From positions 1-64,000 of the forward strand of contig CAVRWV010000006.1 of assembly GCA_963724985.1 (NCBI GenBank): DNA of 64,000 nucleotides. The letters are read 5' to 3'. The notes below the pieces were generated by a model. That model did no database searches. It worked only from the letters and a program-made list of their open reading frames with translations, and had not been told where the DNA came from. Origin of the DNA: JAJPJE01 sp963724985 (lineage in GTDB: Bacteria > Acidobacteriota > Terriglobia > Terriglobales > Acidobacteriaceae). Below, one piece after another: positions 29,407-38,283 of the stretch. Position 1 is the first letter of the stretch. Each line of letters begins with the position of its first letter. The position numbers were made by a program, and so were the translations under genes.

Positions 29407-30378
29407 TTACACGTGCGCGGCCTCCGCAGTCTGCACTCCGCGCAAGTGCTCGTCTTTTTTCGCAGACATCAGCTCAAGCATGATTGCCTTCTCCACGTGC
29501 AGGCGGTTCTCTGCCTGCAGGAACACGACTGAGCGCCGGCAGTCGATTACCTCGTCGGTGACTTCGTCTCCCCGATGCGCAGGCAGACAGTGCATGAAGA
29601 TCGCGTCCGGTTTGGCTAGGCTAAACAAGTGCGAGTTCACCTGGTATGGGCGGAACACTTCGCTACGCTTGTCTTTCTCGTCCTCCTGCCCCATGCTCGC
29701 CCACACATCGGTGTAGACCACGTCGGCATGCGAGACCGCCGCGACGACATCGTTAGTGACTGTGCAGGTTGCTCCGGTATCGAGACCGCGATAGTGTGCC
29801 CAGCGTACAGCATCGGTCTTCGGCTCATATCCCTTGGGAGAAGCGATCCAGACGCGCGCTCCCACCTGAGCTCCAGTAAACATCAGCGAGTGCGCGACGT
29901 TGTTCCCGTCGCCAACATAAGCCACCTTGAGTCCGGCTAGATGGCCCTTCACTTCCAGCATGGTGAGATAGTCGGCCATCGCCTGGCACGGATGGCTGTA
30001 GTCGGTGAGCCCATTGATGACTGGCACGCTTGCGTGTTTTGCCATTTGTTCCACGATGTCATGCGCGAACGTGCGAATCATGATGCCGTCGACCATGCGC
30101 TCCAGGTTCTTGGCGACATCATGAATGCTTTCGCGCTTGCCCAGGTTGATGTCGGCAGGAGAGAGATACAGCGCAAAGCCGCCAAGCTGCTGGATACCAA
30201 CTTCGAACGTAACTCGCGTGCGCAACGAAGGCTTTTCGAAGATCATCGCCAGCGCTTTGCCCTTCAGAGCCTCGCTATAAGCGGCATGGTTCGCTTTCAT
30301 TCGGCACGCCGCCTCCAGCAGATGAAGGATCTGCTGCGGTGAATAGTCTCTGATCGAGATGAAGTCTTTCACGCTCAT
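29407..30378 (-). CDS. argF: Ornithine carbamoyltransferase
   Basis: 323 aa from ATG 30378, with GGAGGTTGC just upstream; an in-frame ATG at 30399 is less likely. Diagnostic OTCase blocks: MIFEKPSLRTRVTFEVGIQQLGG, DYSHPCQAMADYLT, YVGDGNNVAHSL, DVWASMGQEDE, FMHCLPAHRGDEV (substrate HCLP). Links ornithine and carbamoyl phosphate to citrulline. With arcC and rocD it makes a set able to run citrulline/ornithine catabolism or arginine synthesis. It is the first of four tightly spaced genes, 50 bases after the GTPase gene. Confidence 0.95.
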   Translation of the reverse strand: MSVKDFISIRDYSPQQILHLLEAACRMKANHAAYSEALKGKALAMIFEKPSLRTRVTFEVGIQQLGGFALYLSPADINLGKRESIHDVAKNLERMVDGIMIRTFAHDIVEQMAKHASVPVINGLTDYSHPCQAMADYLTMLEVKGHLAGLKVAYVGDGNNVAHSLMFTGAQVGARVWIASPKGYEPKTDAVRWAHYRGLDTGATCTVTNDVVAAVSHADVVYTDVWASMGQEDEKDKRSEVFRPYQVNSHLFSLAKPDAIFMHCLPAHRGDEVTDEVIDCRRSVVFLQAENRLHVEKAIMLELMSAKKDEHLRGVQTAEAAHV

Positions 30379-30428
30379 TGCAACCTCCACGAATCGCAAT
30401 CAACGGAATGAACCCTGAGCCCTTTTCC

Positions 30429-31769
30429 CTAAACAGTGGTCAGCCGGTGGTGCTCCATTCTATGTACGAACTGTGTGAGTACTTCCTTGAGAGTCGGACG
30501 CGTGATCGCATCGATCTCATACCCGACGCGCACATGACGCTTCTTCAGGTTGAGCAAGCGACCAAGATCCACGGGAGTGGCGACCACCACGATGTCGCAG
30601 GGCGTCTGGTCGATGGTCTGCTCCAGTTCATTGCGTTGCGCGTCACTGTAGCCCATCGCCGGAAGCACGCAATTGAGTTGCGGATATTTCTCGTACGTCT
30701 TGCGGATCGACCCAACAGCGAACGGCCGAGGATCGACGCGCTCGGAAGCTCCGAAAGTCTGCGCCGCAACGACTCCTGCTCCGTATGACATTCCACCATG
30801 GGTGAGCGTTGGCCCGTCCTCTACGACCAGTACTTTCTTTCCACGAATCAGGTCAGGATCGTCGATCGAGACGCGGCACGCAGCCTCAATGATGGTGGCT
30901 TTCGGGTTGCATTCCTTGACGTTGTGAAGAACCGTGTCGACGTCTTTCGGCGCTGCCGTGTCGACTTTATTGATGATCACCACTTTCGCGCGACGCAGGT
31001 TTACTTCGCCGGGGAAGTAGCTGATCTCATGCCCGGGCCGATGCGGGTCGACGACCACGATCTCCAGATCCGGTCGGTAGAAAGGCGTGTCGTTGTTGCC
31101 GCCATCCCAGAGAAGAATGTCGCCTTCTTTCTCCGCCTGCCGCAGGATCGCGCCGTAGTCCACGCCGGCAAAAACAGTCGTGCCCTCAACGATATGTGGC
31201 TCGTATTCTTCGCACTCTTCAATCGTGCACTTATGCTTCTTCAAATCGGCGAGACTCGCGAAGCGCTGGACGGCCTGTTCCGCCAGGTTCCCATACGGCA
31301 TGGGATGACGCACCACCACCGGCTTCCACCCCATCTGGCGCAATTCATCGGCAATGGACCGCGACACCGGACTCTTGCCGCATCCGGTGCGCACCGCGCA
31401 AACCGAGATCACGGGAATAGCCGATTTGAGCTCGGTATGGCGCGAGCCCGGCAACATCCAGTCGGCTCCGGCCGCAAGCGCGCGCGAAGCCAGATGCATC
31501 AGGTTGGCATGAGAAATATCGCTATACGAGAACACGACAAGGTCGACATTGTCGCGCTGTATCACTGCTTCCAGCAGTTCTTCTTCAATGATGGGAATCC
31601 CATCGGGATATAGTTCTCCGGCGAGTTCGGGTGGGTAGACGCGTCCTGCTATGTCGGGAATTTGGGTGGCTGTGAAGGCGACTACGTAGTAGTCGGGATT
31701 ATTCCGGAATAGAGTATTGAAATCGTGGAAATCCCTGCCCGCCGCGCCAAGAATAATGACCTTCTTCAT
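30429..31769 (-). CDS. Cyclic 2,3-diphosphoglycerate synthetase-like GTPase
   Basis: 446 aa; ATG 31769 chosen (AGGAGGACC directly upstream) over the longer frame to 31829. MKKVIILGAAGRDFHDFN N-terminal Rossmann-like domain, GIPIIEEELLEAVI, P-loop-like VCAVRTGCGKSPVSR, VVRHPMPYGNL, DILLWDGGNNDTPFYRPDL, PHRPGHEISYFPGE, VVIINKVDTA (G4-like NKxD) and VEDGPTLTHGGMSYGAG. This matches the archaeal cyclic-2,3-bisphosphoglycerate synthetase family, which in bacteria is of uncertain function. Position before argF-arcC-pyrB-rocD suggests a role in carbamoyl or ornithine metabolism rather than in making an archaeal thermolyte. Confidence 0.75.
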   Translation of the reverse strand: MKKVIILGAAGRDFHDFNTLFRNNPDYYVVAFTATQIPDIAGRVYPPELAGELYPDGIPIIEEELLEAVIQRDNVDLVVFSYSDISHANLMHLASRALAAGADWMLPGSRHTELKSAIPVISVCAVRTGCGKSPVSRSIADELRQMGWKPVVVRHPMPYGNLAEQAVQRFASLADLKKHKCTIEECEEYEPHIVEGTTVFAGVDYGAILRQAEKEGDILLWDGGNNDTPFYRPDLEIVVVDPHRPGHEISYFPGEVNLRRAKVVIINKVDTAAPKDVDTVLHNVKECNPKATIIEAACRVSIDDPDLIRGKKVLVVEDGPTLTHGGMSYGAGVVAAQTFGASERVDPRPFAVGSIRKTYEKYPQLNCVLPAMGYSDAQRNELEQTIDQTPCDIVVVATPVDLGRLLNLKKRHVRVGYEIDAITRPTLKEVLTQFVHRMEHHRLTTV

Positions 31770-31873
31770 AGGTCCTCCTTGGAACGGGCTCATGTTGCTT
31801 CCCGGCCAAGAAGTTAGCAGTGAGGGCAATCACGTCGCGGGGTGAGGCCTGGGCGAGCGCATGTGACGAGCCG

Positions 31874-32554
31874 CTATAAAGAGCGGAAGATATCCTTGAA
31901 ATCGTAGAAGCCGGTTTTGCCGTGAATCCACTCTGCTGCGCGCACCGCGCCATCAGCAAACCCGCGACGCGATTTCACTGAGTGGGAGAGCAGAATCATG
32001 TCATTCGAGGAACTCAGTTGCAGGATGTGATCGCCCATCACTTCGCCTTCGCGAATGGAATCGATCCGCAGGTCTTTACCGCCGCCCTGGCAGTAGCTGT
32101 TGTTCAGTGCAATTGCGGAACCGGAAGGCTTATCTTTCTTGTGGATGTGATGGCGCTCGACGATCTGGCCTTCGTAGCCGAATCCCGCAGCTGCTCCCAA
32201 GGCGCGCGCCGCTTCGAAGAAGAGGTTCACTCCTACGGAGAAGTTCGCTCCGAACACGAATCCGGTGCCGGCCTTCTCGACCATTGCGCGTACCTGCGAG
32301 ATCTGGTCGTACCAACCGGTCGTGCCGACAACCATGTTCTTACCAGCGCCAATGCAGGCGTCGATATTCCCCAGCACCGCATGTGGCCCCGTGAAATCAA
32401 TCGCGACATCGATGTCGTTCAGTCGGTCCGGCGCAAGGCCAACTCCGCCGGCGTTGTCTTCTTCCACTACGACGCGTACCTCGTGTCCGCGTTCGCGCGC
32501 GACATCGCCGACAAGCGATCCCGTTTTTCCATATCCGATCAGTAATAGTTTCAT
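31874..32554 (-). CDS. dapB: 4-hydroxy-tetrahydrodipicolinate reductase
   Basis: 226 aa, short for DapB. N-terminal Rossmann start MKLLLIGYGKTGSLVGDVA, IDFTGPHAV, VVGTTGWYDQ, FVFGANFSVGVNLFF, the catalytic His pair in IVERHHIHKKDKPSGSA (usually DAPSGTA), and C-terminal SHSVKSRRGFADGAVRAAEWI. It reduces the DapA product with NAD(P)H in lysine/diaminopimelate synthesis. Start overlaps the lysC stop by four bases (ATGA), showing translational coupling. dapA is not in the window. Confidence 0.88.
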   Translation of the reverse strand: MKLLLIGYGKTGSLVGDVARERGHEVRVVVEEDNAGGVGLAPDRLNDIDVAIDFTGPHAVLGNIDACIGAGKNMVVGTTGWYDQISQVRAMVEKAGTGFVFGANFSVGVNLFFEAARALGAAAGFGYEGQIVERHHIHKKDKPSGSAIALNNSYCQGGGKDLRIDSIREGEVMGDHILQLSSSNDMILLSHSVKSRRGFADGAVRAAEWIHGKTGFYDFKDIFRSL

Positions 32555-33930
32555 GCGAAAGCGAAGACCTCCGGATCGGGATCGGCAAAGAATACATCAT
32601 GCAGCTGGCGTACGACTTGCGGGACGTCCTCTTCTTCCACCACGAAGGTTAGATTGATCTCCGATGCGCCCTGCGAAATCATGCGCACATTGGTGTCGGC
32701 AATTGCACCGAAGACTTTTGCGGCAACGCCCGGCGTCTCGCGGATGTTCTCGCCCACCATGCATACAATCGCTTTGCGTCCCTCGTACTTCACATCGCCA
32801 AGTTTTTCCAGATCAGCCGCCAGAGCCGGGATCGACTCGTTGGAATCCACGGTGAGCGAGACGCTGACTTCAGACGTAGACACAACATCCACTGCGCAGT
32901 GGTGATGATCGAAGACCTCGAACACCGCGCGCAGGAAGCCGTGAGCGCCCAACATGCGCGTGGCAACAATATCAATGATGGTGATGCGCTTCTTTGCCGC
33001 GATGGCCTTGAAGGGATTCCGGCAATGCGTAGCGCGCGCGAGAATCCGCGTTCCTTCATTGCCTGGATTGCGCGAGTTCAGCACCAGCACCGGGATATTC
33101 TTCTGCACCGCCGGAAGCAGAGTCGAGGGATGCAGGACTTTCGCGCCGAAGTACGCCAGCTCCGCCGCTTCTTCGAAAGCAATCGTCTTGATGCGCAGCG
33201 CATTTGGACAGATATTCGGATCTGTCGTCTTCATACCATCGACATCCGTCCAGATCTCGATGCGCGTCGCATCAAGCCCGGCGCCGACGATCGCAGCTGA
33301 AAAGTCTGATCCGCCGCGGCCGATCGTGGTCACAATGCCGTCGCGGGTTGCGCCGATGAATCCGCCCATCACTGGAACTATGCCCTTGCTCAATAATGGA
33401 CGAACTTTCATCGCGAGCCGGTCGTTCGTTGCGTCGAATTGCGGAATCGCGCGCGTGAACTGGTTGTCTGTGACGATGCACTCCCGCGAATCCACATGGG
33501 AGGCATTCACGCCAAGCGTGGCGAACGCAGCAGCAACAATCTTGCTGTTGACGCGCTCTCCAAAGGAAAGAATGTTGTCGGTAGTGCGCGGCGTGATTTC
33601 GCCGACCGCGCAGATTCCGCGCACCAGGTCGTCCAGGGCGTTGAAGTCGTTCTCCAGGTCGGAGAGAAACGCCTTCACCTTTGCCGACCCCAACAGCTCC
33701 GTCGCGGTCTCAATGTGCCGTGCCCGCAGCTTGCGCGAAAAGTCGAGGGCAGTTTCGGCGTCGCCCCGACCAGCATAATTCGCCATCGCCACCAGTTGAT
33801 CGGTGACTTTTGCCATCGCGCTTACGACTACGACGGGATTTTCCGCAACACGGCTGGCGACGATTTTTGCAGCACGACTGATGGCGGTCGCATTTTCTAC
33901 TGACGTACCGCCGAATTTCATCACAATCAT
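32551..33930 (-). CDS. lysC: Aspartate kinase
   Basis: About 459 aa from ATG 33930 (MIVMKFGGTSV); an upstream TTG at 33945 is less likely. KFGGTSV, LSFGERVNSKIVA, GFIGATRDGIVTTIGRGGSDFSAAIVG, WTDVDGMKTTDPN, FEEAAELAYFGAKVLHPSTL are typical catalytic blocks; the C-terminal third carries two ACT domains (VATRMLGAHGFLRAVFEVFD, MVGENIRETPGVAAKVF) expected to bind a feedback inhibitor such as lysine or threonine. The first step of the aspartate family, coupled to dapB and 40 bases after the methyltransferase gene. Confidence 0.94.
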   Translation of the reverse strand: MIVMKFGGTSVENATAISRAAKIVASRVAENPVVVVSAMAKVTDQLVAMANYAGRGDAETALDFSRKLRARHIETATELLGSAKVKAFLSDLENDFNALDDLVRGICAVGEITPRTTDNILSFGERVNSKIVAAAFATLGVNASHVDSRECIVTDNQFTRAIPQFDATNDRLAMKVRPLLSKGIVPVMGGFIGATRDGIVTTIGRGGSDFSAAIVGAGLDATRIEIWTDVDGMKTTDPNICPNALRIKTIAFEEAAELAYFGAKVLHPSTLLPAVQKNIPVLVLNSRNPGNEGTRILARATHCRNPFKAIAAKKRITIIDIVATRMLGAHGFLRAVFEVFDHHHCAVDVVSTSEVSVSLTVDSNESIPALAADLEKLGDVKYEGRKAIVCMVGENIRETPGVAAKVFGAIADTNVRMISQGASEINLTFVVEEEDVPQVVRQLHDVFFADPDPEVFAFA

Positions 33931-33970
33931 TTCGATAGCCAACAATCAGCCGAAAGGCATTCGCGCCACA

Positions 33971-34609
33971 CTATGACGCGATCGGCTTCTGGAACAATAG
34001 ACAATATTTATGACCGGGCCAATCCTCGATCGTGCGGACCCGCTCGAATCCTACCTGCTCCAGTTCTTCAGCGAGAATAGCGCTCGGGATACCATGCCCG
34101 CCGCGGTTCGTTGGAATCCCCTTCGGCGTGCTCGGCGCTAAATACCAGCGCGGCGTGAAGTCAATTACGGCGAGCGTGCCGCCGGGGCGCAATGCACGGA
34201 AGATGCTGGCATTCATCGCTGTGGGATCGGTGAAGTGATGATAGACCGCGCGCATGAAGATCGCGTCGCAACTGCTCGCGGGGATGCAACAATCCGCGGC
34301 ATGGCTGGGCTCCACGGTGACGTTCATCCAGCTCTGGATCACCTTCTTCTTGATCAGTTGTCGGAGGCGCTTGTCGTCGATCTCGGTGGCGAACAGGTGT
34401 CCGGGAGCGCGCAGTCGTTCTGCCATGTTCTGCGTCATCGTTCCCGTGCCCGCGCCAACTTCGCCGAGCCGGGCGCCCGGGCGCAATCCCAGCAGCGACC
34501 ACAACTGGTCCGCTTCTGACTGTACCGTTTTCTTCTGATATTGAACGAAGGCGTAAGCGCCGACCGCTACGCCCGCGGCAATCGACAGAAGCCATCCCGC
34601 CCTGGACAT
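33971..34609 (-). CDS. Membrane-anchored class I methyltransferase
   Basis: 212 aa. One N-terminal helix (GWLLSIAAGVAVGAYAFV) followed by a class I SAM-dependent methyltransferase core: motif I GEVGAGTGTMTQNMAERL, ATEIDDKRL, motif IV-like SCDAIFMRAVYHHF and ALRPGGTLAVIDF. Substrate unknown. It sits between asd and lysC with short gaps (16 and 40 bases) so is cotranscribed with aspartate-family genes, though nothing in its sequence ties it to lysine synthesis. Confidence 0.85.
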   Translation of the reverse strand: MSRAGWLLSIAAGVAVGAYAFVQYQKKTVQSEADQLWSLLGLRPGARLGEVGAGTGTMTQNMAERLRAPGHLFATEIDDKRLRQLIKKKVIQSWMNVTVEPSHAADCCIPASSCDAIFMRAVYHHFTDPTAMNASIFRALRPGGTLAVIDFTPRWYLAPSTPKGIPTNRGGHGIPSAILAEELEQVGFERVRTIEDWPGHKYCLLFQKPIAS

Positions 34610-34625
34610 TGGCCTATGGCTCCCG

Positions 34626-35678
34626 TTAGCTCAAGTAGCCTTGTGCTTTGAGCAGTTCAGCATTGAGAAGAGCCGCGCCCGCCGCACCGCGAATCGTGTT
34701 GTGCGAAAGCACCGTGAACTTCCAGTCGAACAGTCCGCACGGACGCAAGCGCCCTACGCTGGTCGCCATGCCACGTCCACGATCCAGATCGAAGCGCGGT
34801 TGCGGACGATCGGGAGCTCTGTCGTAGTACACCGGCTGCACCGGCGCAGTCGGCAGCCCTAGCTCTTGCGGAACTTCGCGGAACTTGACCCACGCATCGA
34901 TGATCGCATCTGCTTTGGCAGGCGTCTTCAGCTTGATGGAGACGGATTCAGTATGGCCATCTTCCACGGCGACGCGGTTACATTGCGCGCTGATGCCGAA
35001 ATCGGCCGGCATCACCGATGCCCCGGCTACCTTGCCCAGCAGCTTGCGCGTTTCCTCTTCCATCTTTTCTTCTTCTTTGCCGATGTAGGGAATCACGTTG
35101 CCGAGAATGTCGAGCGAAGCCACGCCCGGATATCCGGCGCCGCTCACTGCCTGCATTGTCACGACGAACACTTTGTCCAGCCCGAACTCTCGGTGCAGCG
35201 GAGCGAGCGCAATCACCAATCCGATCGCCGAGCAGTTGGGATTCGTAACTGCGAAGCCCTTCGACTCGCGCCACCACTTCTGGCATTCAATCAGCCGGAT
35301 GTGATCGGGATTCACTTCCGGAATCACCAGCGGAACATCAGGATACATGCGCAACGCGCTGGAGTTCGAGACGAGCGCGTGTCCGGCGGCCGCGAAGCGC
35401 GGCTCCAATTCTTTGGCGATGCCTGCGTCGAGCGCGGCAAAAATGACCTTCGGCGCGCCATCAGGATCGGCTGCCGAGACCTTCATCTTTGCGATGGAAG
35501 AGGGAATCGGTGTCTTCAAACGCCACTTGGCGGCTTCCGCGTACGGTAGTCCAGCCGAACGCTCGGATGCCGCGAGCCATGCCACTTCAAACCACGGATG
35601 ATCTTCCAACAACTGTATGAAACGTTGTCCGACGACACCCGTGGCGCCGAGTATGCCTACTGGTATCTTGGTTGCCAT
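34626..35678 (-). CDS. asd: Aspartate-semialdehyde dehydrogenase
   Basis: 350 aa. GILGATGVVGQRFIQLL dinucleotide fold, VIFAALDAGIAKELE, LVSNSSALRM, the active-site Cys in FAVTNPNCSAIGLV, MQAVSGAGYPGV, and the catalytic His region of the second half (QCNRVAVEDGHTESVS). This form resembles the archaeal/fungal-type Asd with the GxGYPG motif. First gene of the minus-strand block (asd, methyltransferase, lysC, dapB, ...), converting aspartyl phosphate to semialdehyde. Confidence 0.93.
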   Translation of the reverse strand: MATKIPVGILGATGVVGQRFIQLLEDHPWFEVAWLAASERSAGLPYAEAAKWRLKTPIPSSIAKMKVSAADPDGAPKVIFAALDAGIAKELEPRFAAAGHALVSNSSALRMYPDVPLVIPEVNPDHIRLIECQKWWRESKGFAVTNPNCSAIGLVIALAPLHREFGLDKVFVVTMQAVSGAGYPGVASLDILGNVIPYIGKEEEKMEEETRKLLGKVAGASVMPADFGISAQCNRVAVEDGHTESVSIKLKTPAKADAIIDAWVKFREVPQELGLPTAPVQPVYYDRAPDRPQPRFDLDRGRGMATSVGRLRPCGLFDWKFTVLSHNTIRGAAGAALLNAELLKAQGYLS

Positions 35679-35718
35679 GTGAGTATTCAGTTCTCAATTT
35701 TACACTACGAACTTTTTT

Positions 35719-35737
35719 GATCTTCGTGCGGAAGATC
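35719..35737 (-). promoter_or_regulatory. Inverted repeat in asd leader
   Basis: Perfect 7-bp inverted repeat GATCTTC-gtgcg-GAAGATC, 41 bases before the asd start. A T run precedes it on the plus strand, so on the asd transcript the hairpin is followed by A residues, which argues against a rho-independent terminator. It could be an operator or leader structure. I see no lysine-riboswitch-like architecture. Confidence 0.25.
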
Positions 35738-35798
35738 ACATCCAGCACGAGTTTTTTCGATTCGCCGCAGCGAAAAGCAAGGTCTGTTAGGAAACGAT

Positions 35799-36887
35799 CT
35801 ACTCGGCGATTGGCACAGGCGGTTCGATTGCGGCGGCACGACGTTCGGGCTCGCGTTCCGGTCCGCGGAAGCGCACAAGATATTCGTCCAGCATCACCGC
35901 AACCAGTGCGGCCGTCGGAACCGCAACCAGTGCGCCAAGTACGCCAGCCATCGCGGCTCCCAAACTCAATGCGATGATCACAGCAAGTGGCGGCAGATTT
36001 ACGCTGTAGTTCATGATGCGCGGGTTGAGCCACGCTTGTTCGATCTGCTGGTAGATGGCGTAAAAGATAACCACTCCCAAAACCTTTGACCAGCCATCGA
36101 ATGCCGCCACCGTAACTGCCAGCACGAAAGACGCCAGCGGACCGATAAAGGGCACGATGTTCATCGCGCCGGCCAGCACGCCGAGAGCGAAGGAGTAACG
36201 CAGATGAAGCAGCCAGAAGGTGACGCTGGCGCATATGCCCAGGATCAGCATGAGCAGCCCCTGGCCCACCAGCCAGTGCCGCATGCGAACTTGTCCGCGG
36301 AGCAACGTCACGCGCAAGCGTCGCCGATGATGATCGGGAAAGAAGGAGAGAAACCAGTAAAACGTCCGGTGCCCATCGAGGATGAAGTAGGCGGTGATGA
36401 TCAGCCAACTGAACAGACCAACCAGCGCGCCGGCAACTCCGGCAAAGAATCCGAATGCTCCGCCGAAGGAGTTTTCCATTTCATGTTCAAGCGTATCCAC
36501 ATCGAGGTTTGGAACGAACGGATAGCCGCGCAGACGCGTGTGCAGCTCCGCCAGTCGATGCGGCAGATCCCCGACGAAAGCCTGGAAATCGCGCAGCATG
36601 GGCGGCAACGCAAACACTGCGAACGATATGATCGCCAGCAGCGCGATGCTGATGATGACAAAGATCGCGAACCCGCGCCCCGGCCACCAGTGTCCAATAT
36701 GAATGCGGCGAATCTGATCGATCGCCGGACTCAGCACTACCGCAAAGAGGATGCTGACGTAGATCAGAAGCAGGACGTCGCGAACCATCCAGGCGATCGC
36801 CAGCAGCCCCAGGATTGCCAGGGTGAAGAGAATCTCCGAGCGGTGGCCCGATCGGGACGATCCTGCGGGTTGGCCATTGCTGGACAT
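35799..36887 (-). CDS. AI-2E family transporter (UPF0118-like permease)
   Basis: 362 aa with about eight membrane helices: two near the N terminus (ILFTLAILGLLAIAWMV, LLLIYVSILFAVVLSPAI), one at 70-95, then after a soluble segment FFAGVAGALVGLFSWLIITAYFIL-type helices, and the family's C-terminal cluster with NIVPFIGPLASFVLA, YAIYQQIEQAWLNPRIM and LPPLAVIIALSLGAAMAGVLGALVAVP. These are diagnostic of the AI-2E/PerM family. Members carry diverse small solutes; AI-2 itself is not implied. The proline/arginine-rich tail is typical. Confidence 0.9.
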   Translation of the reverse strand: MSSNGQPAGSSRSGHRSEILFTLAILGLLAIAWMVRDVLLLIYVSILFAVVLSPAIDQIRRIHIGHWWPGRGFAIFVIISIALLAIISFAVFALPPMLRDFQAFVGDLPHRLAELHTRLRGYPFVPNLDVDTLEHEMENSFGGAFGFFAGVAGALVGLFSWLIITAYFILDGHRTFYWFLSFFPDHHRRRLRVTLLRGQVRMRHWLVGQGLLMLILGICASVTFWLLHLRYSFALGVLAGAMNIVPFIGPLASFVLAVTVAAFDGWSKVLGVVIFYAIYQQIEQAWLNPRIMNYSVNLPPLAVIIALSLGAAMAGVLGALVAVPTAALVAVMLDEYLVRFRGPEREPERRAAAIEPPVPIAE

Positions 36888-36972
36888 GATTCAGCGATGA
36901 ATCATTCTAACTGCGTGCGAGACCTTTAAAGGGAGCAAAAGTGCAGGAAAAAATGTGTCCTACCGGACAATG

Positions 36973-37716
36973 CTACTCGCGGATTACTTCCGTCTGATCG
37001 GAGTCCACAAGCACCCGCTGAAGCTTGTATTGGTCATCCATCCATAAAGACCAGTCGTCGCTTTCGGTATGCATAAGAAAACGGCTGAGTTCCACTTCCT
37101 TCCCATGCAGCATCAACTTTTCGCGTCCCTTGAACTCCAGGCTCACGCTCATCGAGTTGCGCTGGCGGGGGACAATCGCGCCGAAATTCGTCTTGGGCAT
37201 GGGGCAGCCTTGAGGGGAAGGCTTGGCGCAGTTAGTGGCCAGATATCGCCACAGTAGAAGTTCGCGGTGGCTGAAGAAATAGTCATCGAGCACCGCTGTG
37301 GACGCAGGAAGTATGTAAGGTTGCTCCACCGGTTTCTGCAGGGTGGCGGATGTAATGTGTTGCACGAGGAACTCGTTCTGCGGTTCGATTGTGCTCTGGC
37401 CGTTGGAGCCGCCTGCTTCGCTCCACGCATACTTGCGCAGGTTTCCCGAAGGCAGCAGCTCCAGTTCGTAAGTCTGGGATTCCTTCGATCCGTCCTCGGT
37501 TTTCAGCGTTCCTTTTGCCACGCTGAAGTCAGTTTCCTGCGAGATCTGGAATGTCTCAGTCGCGACCTTCTTGCCGCCAATCATGATGTCGAATACACCC
37601 GAATCGATGACATTGGCCGGAGCCTTCTTATTCCCGGCCCATAAGGGCAAGGATGTCGCGAGGAGAAGTATGGTCGTGAATGTTGCCAGGTTACGAATGC
37701 CGCTTTGTCTGCTCAT
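36973..37716 (-). CDS. Secreted protein of unknown function
   Basis: 247 aa with a signal peptide (FTTILLLATSLPLWA). The mature part is a predicted all-beta lipid-binding-like fold (DSGVFDIMIGGKKVATETF, TYELELLPSGNLRKYAW, LVQHITSATL, LLLWRYLA, EFKGREKLMLHGKEVEL, WSLWMDDQYKLQRVLV), which recalls DUF3108/DUF6134-type periplasmic proteins. Two Cys (NCAKPSPQGC) may pair. Its start overlaps the 3' end of the shikimate kinase gene by 26 bases, so the two are cotranscribed. Confidence 0.7.
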   Translation of the reverse strand: MSRQSGIRNLATFTTILLLATSLPLWAGNKKAPANVIDSGVFDIMIGGKKVATETFQISQETDFSVAKGTLKTEDGSKESQTYELELLPSGNLRKYAWSEAGGSNGQSTIEPQNEFLVQHITSATLQKPVEQPYILPASTAVLDDYFFSHRELLLWRYLATNCAKPSPQGCPMPKTNFGAIVPRQRNSMSVSLEFKGREKLMLHGKEVELSRFLMHTESDDWSLWMDDQYKLQRVLVDSDQTEVIRE

Positions 37717-38255
37717 CAGGAACTGCTAACCCCAAAAGTAGTGCCACTTCCGAAGCCACTTCGGAGACGCTTTGCCCGCTCGTGTCGACACAAAGGCCTG
37801 CCTCCATGTAAGCGCTTCGGCGGTCTTCATACAATTGGCGAAATTGGTTCTCATCCTGGAACAAAGGTCGCTGTCCGGCCTGAGCGCGGCAGCGGTCCAT
37901 CAGTTCTTTTACCGGCGCGTCCAGGAATACCACCGGCAGCTCCGTGTTGCGTATCAGTGCGACATTTCGTGGCTGCGCGAAGGCTCCGCCACCAAGCGCA
38001 ATCACTGCGGGTTGCAGGCCCAATTCGCCGATCAGCATTTGCAGGGCAGCTGTCTCCATCGCCCGGAAAGCCGGTTCACCTTCGGCGCGAAAGATCTCCG
38101 GCACGCTGCGCCCGTCGGCGGCTACGATGCGGTCATCCAGGTCAACGAACCGCCAGCCCAAATCGTGCGCTAATCGCTGCCCGACAGAGGTCTTGCCCGC
38201 GCCCATGAAGCCTACGAGAAAGCACGCTCGGGGCTTTTCTTGTAATGAGTTCACC
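37691..38255 (-). CDS. aroK: Shikimate kinase
   Basis: About 187 aa. GTG at 38255 chosen (NSLQEKPRACFLVGFMGAG); the longer frame to 38419 would overlap the HAAS gene. P-loop GFMGAGKTSVGQRLA, shikimate-binding FVDLDDRIVAADGRSVPEIF, EPAFRAMETAAL, VIALGGGAF, VVFLDAPVKELMDRC, RPLF lid region. Phosphorylates shikimate in aromatic amino-acid synthesis. Shares an operon with the secreted protein downstream; the sequence gives no clue to regulation. Confidence 0.92.
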
Positions 38256-38283
38256 AATTCAGTGATTCCGAGTCTAGCAGCCT

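Noticed and set aside
35719..35737. Rho-independent terminator before asd
   Set aside because: The hairpin is followed by A residues on the asd strand; the T run is on the wrong side for either direction.
35679..35798. Lysine riboswitch before asd
   Set aside because: The 120-base leader is too short and shows only one simple hairpin, with no multi-helix aptamer pattern.
36204..36929. Open frame of 241 codons on the plus strand
   Set aside because: Antisense to the AI-2E permease gene; hydrophilic low-complexity product typical of antisense frames.
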